Shown piece after piece: positions 56,857 to 64,000 of a stretch of 64,000 nucleotides of DNA. A program made the translations under genes and the position numbers. Where the stretch lies: NCBI GenBank assembly GCA_038501785.1, contig JBAMJR010000006.1, positions 3,547,001 through 3,611,000 on the forward strand, written 5' to 3'. The notes beneath the pieces are model-generated. The model worked only from the letters and a program-made list of their open reading frames with translations. It ran no database searches and had not been told where the DNA came from. The stretch's first letter is position 1. Each line of letters opens with the position of its first letter. This stretch comes from Myoxocephalus aenaeus (Eukaryota; Chordata; Actinopteri; Perciformes; Cottidae).

Positions 56857-59800
56857 GACAGATGAAGTACTACTTGCTGTGAGGGGTGTTCAGAAAATGT
56901 TGGGGTCAATAGCAGGAGTCCTGGACACTAAGAGGCAGCGGGACTGCATTTTTCATCACTGTGTTATGGAGCAGCTGAAAACAATCAGCAGCTCTGAGAG
57001 GTGCAGCAGCGACCCAAACAAGCCACAAAGAGGTCAAGAAGGAGCTTGTATTTGATGAAGTTACCCTCTTGCCTTTCTCAAGTTTCCATCGACAAGACTT
57101 CTCAGTTTTACGATCATCCTGCTTTAGTGAAAAAACATGCAACCATGTCAGTGTAGTTTGGGGTGGATGATATTTGTGCAACTCCAGACAAAATTGAAGA
57201 ATGCTGCTAATAAAAAAATCTGTGAGCACTGTTTGCACTGGGCTAAGTAATAACAGCATTGGACTTTTTCTAGACACCTTGCCAGATTGCACCTCTAGTA
57301 GCTGGAGTTTGAGCTTTGAGGGGCCTTTTTCAGTTTCTTTGTCACTGGACAGATATTGGTTTTCACATGCCATTCTGTGTTTACCATACTCATCATAATC
57401 CACACGTGTAGGACATAAAGTGAAAACATCACCTGACCTGAAATGAGTCAGTCACATGCAAAAAAATATGTCAAAATGTGACATGCGGTCAGACGACCCT
57501 GATGACACAGGCGCTGTCTGGTGAGAGAAGTTGTGAAGATCAAAACTTGGCTCAAGATGTGAATACCAAAGCTCCGGCTAAACCTGGGTCCAATTATCTC
57601 TGCTCCAGCAGCCAAGGGGAACTTTTCGACGAGACCTCACAGCTCCCACCACTTACGGGGTTTGGGGTTATGGAGACTTGAACCTCTCCTCAAGTCTGAC
57701 AAAGTTGTCTAGGTCCTTTGTCCCGCTTTCAGACAAAGACCGTTTTGTTTGCAAGATGCACATCATACCCGTTGGTCATGTTAGTTTCTGCTTTAGTTTC
57801 TGCAGAGTGAATTATCAGTACAACATTAACTTTCTACGGCAAAACAGAACTTAAGCCTGAAATGAAATGCACTTGTAGAACAAAAGACCATTATTTAAAA
57901 TGATCTAGCAAATGCAAAGTCATTGGCAGACATTAAAAAGGACCTCTTTTGTTCAGTAAGTTTTTTATGAGTACTTTTGTGTGTAGATGCAGATTTTACA
58001 CAATGCTAAGAAGGCATGCAGGCTATTTTTACTCTTTCCCCTCCCTTCCTCTCTCTCATATCTGTCGCACAACTCTGGAAAGGACCTGAAGCCAATCAAC
58101 TACCCCATCAGTTCATGTGTAGAGTAACGTCAATTATTCAACACTATAGGGAAGAACAAATAAGCGAGAACTCTGGAACCAATCTGGTTGCTGGAAACAA
58201 TTACAAATGGTTCCCCACAAGCACAACTACATTTTCTTTTTGTCATGGAACCTCAACCATAAAAAACTAAAATGGCCCAAAGAAACTGTTATCTCTGGGG
58301 AAAGAGAAGGAATGTGAAGGAGAGAGTTAATGTGTTCCTCTTAAAGTAACATTTAACCAACTTACCAGTGTGGAAAATAACACAAAAACAGCTTTATTGG
58401 GAGTTCAAATGCAATTATCTTGTCCTGTATAATACATAGACACATATTTATCCATTGTTATATTTTTTTAAACCAACCGTGCTCAAGGTGGAAACAGCTG
58501 TTATAAAAAAGACCAATCAAAAGTAAGAGCTAAGTAGTGATATTACATAATATCACATAAGTTCATGGCAACACACATTAGAAATGGGTAGAGCTAAACC
58601 ACAGCAATAGAAGGATACACATTCTCCTACTTGTTTTTCAACCTCATTGAAAGCCTCATATTTATTCAATATTGACTACAAGTATGTTAGGTTCAAGTGC
58701 AGTCCTATCTCACTGTGTGTCTGCAAATCCAGATGTCTGTTTAAGATGGTGGTCGGGCATAAAGATGGTGGTCGGGCCTGAGTGGAATAACGCATTCGTT
58801 TAAGTTTATACTCTGTTGTTGCAGGGCGGCCAAATCTCCCATCTGTTGTTTACATGTTGTACTCTGTATTATAATTGGGGCTTTGGACTTCCCTTTAAAA
58901 CATGATACAATTGGTCTTTCCGAAACAATGAAGGAACACGATGATATTTCAAATCGTCTCACTTCACTACTTTGCCCGTCATAGTTTCACTGATGCAATG
59001 GACGATCATAGACGCTGTTTGAATGTAAATGATCCTAAGCAAGGTGGTGGTATCAACTTCTGTCACAATTGATAGCGAGTTGAATGCAAATTCACCACGA
59101 TCAACTTATTGTGAGTGTTTTATATTGTGATAGAAATCCTAAACCCCATCCCTATACCTGGCAATGCTTGAAAAACTGAGAGGGTTGTTCATCATTTCCA
59201 CTTACGGCAAGAGCAACACAAATCATCTTGATGTTTAATACTGTAATATTTGACTTCACTCTTCTTTACAGGATTTATAACTTTTTTTTTAAACGAGACC
59301 CTTGTCAAAATCTTGTCATTAAAAAAGCTGTATATCAAATGCACACACATCCCTTCACCCTTCCATTTGTCTGGTCCTAAAACTGTGAAACTGCATATGA
59401 ATAAAGAAGTAATTACTTTAACACATAATAAATTATGTGTCGGTTATGTACATACAGAGAAAATAAAAAATGCTTCTGTTCTTTATAAGGTGATATGCCA
59501 TCAATAACATAATGGCCTCATATCTATTTTGAGAAGGTGGTTATAAAAACAAAAATACCCACTTTATTATTCTGTTTGCAACAGTACAAAGACGTATATT
59601 CAATTCCATCCAGCGCAAAGAACTTCACGTAACAAATTAAATGTCAGCAGTTGATGTGGGGCAACATTCAATAAAGCCTAAACTTCAGCTTTACAGAATG
59701 ACATGATCAAAAGGTCAGAAGGTACTGCCTTGATATCACAAAGTGTTATTTCCAATGAGTCACAGCTCAGTCTGGGAATCTCCGAGAAAACCTGAAACAA

Positions 59801-62800
59801 AAGCCGAACAAGCCTCACAGTCACAGTCTGGTCCCACAAACAACATATCAAAGGGTAGGGCATTTAAATCAGAATAATTTTGTAGTTCAAATCAATGCTA
59901 CAGCCTGTGTTACATTTATTGTTTGTCATCAAGGTGTAGTTTTTTTTTACTAAATTTTGAATTCTCATTTCACATTTTAGAATCAGTTGAAGGTATTTTC
60001 AATATTAAGAGTGCTGGAAATAAACATTTTAAGACTTGTGTTCTGGGCAAATCAAGAGACCTCACAAAGACAGTTTACCAACACAATAAAGACCGGATAC
60101 ACAATTAAATCACTTATGAAAACAAGGGCGACTGAACCCAAAATTAGACGCCTCTGAGATATACGTGGGGGCATGGGAATGCAGTGCAGCCAGAGGAAGT
60201 TCAGCCAAGTAAACCTGATAAAGAGGTCAAAATGAATCCAAGTCGGATTGCGATCCCCTTCAGGGAACACATTTATGCTGGTCATTTTGCACAGGTCAAT
60301 CACTGCATGTGGAGTGTTATCATAATGTGAGTTCTTAATCTCGCCCTTTAAGACAATGGAGCTTTTTTGGAGACAGGAAGCTGGGATCAGCAGGCAAACC
60401 TCGATAAGACCTCCTCCCTGCAGTCTTCCACAAGAAACAGGCACGCTCCTGCGTTAGCTTCATTATCTGGACAGAATCCCAACAGTGGAAACGTTTTTTA
60501 CAACCCGTTGTGGCTAGAGGCCTGCTCCTTCAAAGGCAACGCTTTTCCTTATGACGGCTTCAAAGAGAGGATCTGTGTGGTCTTCTTTTTTTAATCATAT
60601 TTTCATTTTAAGCTCCTTTAGATTCCCTTTTGTAGACAATCTGGTTAATTTCACCAAGACATTATATCCTAGATTCGTTCTTAACGGAGCCTCAAGTCAA
60701 GCTGCATTTCACTTCATATGAAGTGTTCACTGAACATATGGTAGTGATGCTGCTGACTCCTATATATGCTGTATATTGCAGTACAAGCAGGAAGGCATCA
60801 TGGGTATTTCAGATATACAGTACTGGAGAAACGGTTTCATGTGGAGCGAGCAAAGCAAACCAAGACTCCCCAAATGATGCATTTGAATCGACAACTTTTT
60901 ACTCGGTAGCCCGCTCCTTATTACTGCCTGAAGCTAGAGGCTTGAGGCAACTAGCATAATAACCCTGAAACCCTGATAGTACTGTTGGTGGTTAAGTCGC
61001 AACGTGGGTAATGCAGGCATCTCTGATATTATTATAGGAGTGTAATGCTAAAATCGGTGGATGTAGACTACACCTCTAAAGACCCTTGTAATACCGTATG
61101 TGAATCCTGTTTCGTGGTAGATGTAGCATAATCAGAAATGATGATGAAGAGCAGTTTCTAGATCTAGAGAAATCTAGGTAAACTGTGTGTTTATGTTTTC
61201 CCGTATGACCTTATTTTACAAAGAGACAAGAGTACTCTCATGTAAAGTGAGCCTTTGTCTGAACAGGAGTGTCATCTGCTACCTGGTCACTATTGATCAC
61301 CTCTCTCTTTGGACTGCAATGAAGAAACAGATGGCTGAGACCTCCTACTGCTCCCAACAGACTGCAATTATTTGTCTTGAACACCCCAGAGAATTGACAG
61401 GATACCAGCCTTACACGCCTCCCAAAGACATTGAAATACATTAAAACAATATGTCAAACTAAAAGCATGAAATCTGTATTAAAGAAACTTTGTATTTACA
61501 ATCGTAAACTGTATGTTTTGCAGGCGGACTATACTGGTGCAGGGTGAAGGAGGAGACACTTCTTATGAGAGTGCTGAGTTTGACACACACACAAAAAGCC
61601 ATGAGTTAGCTTTGAAAGGCTTCCATTGACGTGTAAAACGGCAAACAGAATCTCAATGTGATTGTCTTTCAAATGAGAAGATAAGAGCACTCCGCCTGAC
61701 TGAAAATGACCTGGGGCAGAAGGAGTCAATAAAATGCTCCTCTTACAAATGGGCCATTGGCATGCTCGAGCCTGCAGACACACTCAAATAGCAAATTTCC
61801 TATTGGCAAAGTCCCAGTTATAAAGTAATGAATTATCATCAAAATGCTTCGAAGTGATCTGATGACAGTCCCAACACATTACTACGGTTTATGCATTATA
61901 AATTGAAATACATGCACGTTTCTTATTAAGTACTTTTTTTGTAAGAGGGTTGGACATATTTTAAGATGGAATGATGCACTGATAAAACAGAGGTTTTGAC
62001 AATTGAAATTTTGTGTGAATGGACTTCAATTGACAGCTGTTTGATTATTCTATGTAAAAATTACGTAGTGTTTACAAGTATGACTGATATGATTACTGTA
62101 TTTACTGTTTATTGGTATGCAGTATGGAATTGGGACACACGTCAGAAAATGTGTCATTGACAAGGATACATTTGCCGCTCTGAACGTGATCATTGTGTCT
62201 CCTGTTGCTACATCCCAGCTTGTACCATTGATTAAATGGTTAAGTAATCAAAATGTCCCACTCTATGGTTACATGGTGTAATGCAATAGTCAATGATGCA
62301 GCGCCTCCATGTATTGGTCACTGGAGCAAGTTATTGATATCTGTGGGTCAGCAGTTAAAAAGCTGTAAGGTTATCTGCTGTTGGACACAAACAACTAAGA
62401 CACATTAGACTAGCATACCACTCACAAGGCATTGAACACTTAATGAGGCCAATTAAAGCTGCATCTGCCCAGATCAAGCAGAGGAAACATTGCTTAATGA
62501 ATCCCAGGTGTATCACAATCTTAACTGTCCTTTTGCACACATCGAAAAAGAGAGGATCAATTCTAATGACTTTGTGATTTCCTCTAGTGCCACCAGCAGC
62601 TTGACTTTTATGGTTTTGAGATTGGATGGGTTGCCACAAAATGTTACAAGGTCATTCCTTTCCTCAGTCTGAATTGTAATCACTTATCAGTTGCATAAGC
62701 CCAATGCCTCTCGTAACTGTAAACATTGAACATTATTTTGATTTCAACTGCCGGGACTGAGCCTTCACTGCTTGAGTTACTCAGCTTTGCCAAAACGACT

Positions 62801-64000
62801 GTCGCCAATTGGTGCAGGTTCCTGTCTCGATTGATGCAAAACCATTCATTTGCTCATTAAGCATAACATTAGCACAAAATCCATGACAAACAGTCATTAG
62901 GAGCTATTAATAACCCTAAAGCCCCAGTCTATGGATGTACACAAACTGTTCCATTTTCTTTATGCACACATTCATGTGGCTTGAAGTAGTAAAAAGTCAC
63001 TTTATTTCTAGTTCCATCACAGAACCTGGACATATGTGTGTTGTTAGTCAGTGCCTCATGTGCACTGCAAACATAAGGCAGAACATACAGTCTGCAGACA
63101 GACAGACTCTCCTGCAGGGTCTCACAGAGCTGACGACACAATTAGCCATATGTGACATTATCCTTACAGACAGTGGTCCAAGCTGGGGGGGGGGTTGTGT
63201 ATATGTATGAGGTAACGGCTCCAGTGTTGGTAGAGGAAAGAGGGGGGGGATGCCTTTAGAATTGAGAGTTAATGTATACATTTGTAAACTCATGACATCA
63301 GGACCTAGAAACTTAAAATGAATGTCACTAATGAGAAACCTGCAGCCAATCTCCCTCTAGCATTGGTGCTTTAATGAGAGAATAACAAAGCAGGAGGACA
63401 GAGACCACTAATAACGTCCACATGCTTCCACTGAGTCCAATAGGCCTACATGGCTACATCACTGTTTCCAAAACTTTTTTTTGGGGAACTAACTAACTAA
63501 TGTCAAACCATTGTGACACAATTCACAATATGCCATATTATTCTTATTGTGATTGTGAGAAATCTCATTATTTTTTTCCTTTCATCAGTAAAACAAACAG
63601 CATGTTCGCTAGTCTTTTATATTAGATTCAATGCTATAAGTAGGCTACAATTATCAGCTCAAGACGAACATTCAGGCTTCCTCATGTTGCTCAAAGTTGT
63701 ACTGCAGATATTACAATGTTGAATAAAAGACTATGGAAGAAATTCTGCAAATGTATTATCCGATCCTTATAAAATCTCCTGTTACGCAGGATTAAACCAG
63801 TCTTTGTGAATGACTGGGCCACATGATATTGTGCTTAAAGACTGAATCTAGAGCCGCAGGGCCGAGGCACAAAGTAACTTCATCAGTTGCCATCTCTCAT
63901 TGGTAGTAAGCTGGCAAGTCGGATATGCAAACATCTGGAGCTTGCGTCACGCTTCATCTCTTTTATTTTTGGTTTGTATAAGGCTCAAGAAAAGAGACAC
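56796..64000. other. No recognisable exon; presumed uba7 intron or upstream sequence
   Basis: About 7.2 kb of AT-rich sequence. It starts with the minus-strand acceptor (ctatcggcag) of the uba7 exon, 16 nt from a CA repeat (56812-56852). The next upstream E1 exon should carry a hydrophobic segment ending just before KEYTLWDDF, but I could not find it on the minus strand. The region has only small open frames, a 17-bp tandem duplication near 58742-58777 and an approximate G9 run at 63185. Either uba7 has a long intron here or I missed diverged exons. Confidence 0.5.
56812..56852. repeat. (CA)n microsatellite next to a uba7 splice acceptor
   Basis: 41-base CA run. On the minus strand it is a TG repeat ending 16 nt before the 3' splice site of the exon at 56795. 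Confidence 0.95.

Noticed and set aside
56906..57403. Minus-strand 165-codon open frame upstream of the uba7 exon.
   Set aside because: No E1 or other family motif, no matching splice sites, and low-quality composition. Probably chance.

Overview
The window is vertebrate nuclear DNA, almost certainly from a teleost (probably percomorph) fish. Short coding exons with GT-AG introns are scattered through AT-rich sequence that is full of CA/TG microsatellites, homopolymer tracts and old transposon relics typical of fish genomes. No bacterial, viral, organellar, rRNA, tRNA or CRISPR signal was seen.

Four protein-coding genes can be rebuilt from the exons. (1) Positions 88-8450, + strand: the last 11 coding exons of slc38a3 (SNAT3, a system N glutamine transporter); its 5' exons lie before the window. 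A long AT-rich 3' UTR probably runs to about 11220. (2) Positions 12925-46894, + strand: a complete gnai2 (G-protein Gi alpha-2 subunit) with eight coding exons, a 21.7 kb first intron and a probable intron in the 3' UTR. (3) Positions 50344-52405, + strand: a complete inka1 (PAK4 inhibitor, FAM212A), whose start codon is the last codon before an intron. (4) Positions 53802-56795, - strand: the last three coding exons of a ubiquitin-activating-enzyme-type E1, best explained as uba7 (ISG15 E1). It is tail-to-tail with inka1. From 56796 to the window end no further exon was recognised.

The order slc38a3 - gnai2 - inka1 - uba7 matches human 3p21.31, where SLC38A3/GNAI2 and INKA1/UBA7 are two neighbouring pairs, so the locus is an ancient syntenic block. 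The genes do not form a pathway; their proximity is inherited rather than operon-like.

The accessory content is mobile DNA in introns. It includes a deleted hAT transposon with an intact 8-bp target-site duplication (38729-40064), nested between two 95-bp inverted repeats that are 94/95 identical (38058-38152 and 41358-41452). There is also a 3'-truncated-family LINE (L2/CR1-like) relic at about 35399-36320, a 132-bp repeat present twice at 131/132 identity (7884-8015 and 14699-14830), a three-copy GC-richer repeat family in gnai2 intron 1, and several common fish dispersed repeats. The least explained structure is the inverted-repeat pair around the hAT element. I did not find convincing evidence of a wholly new biological system.
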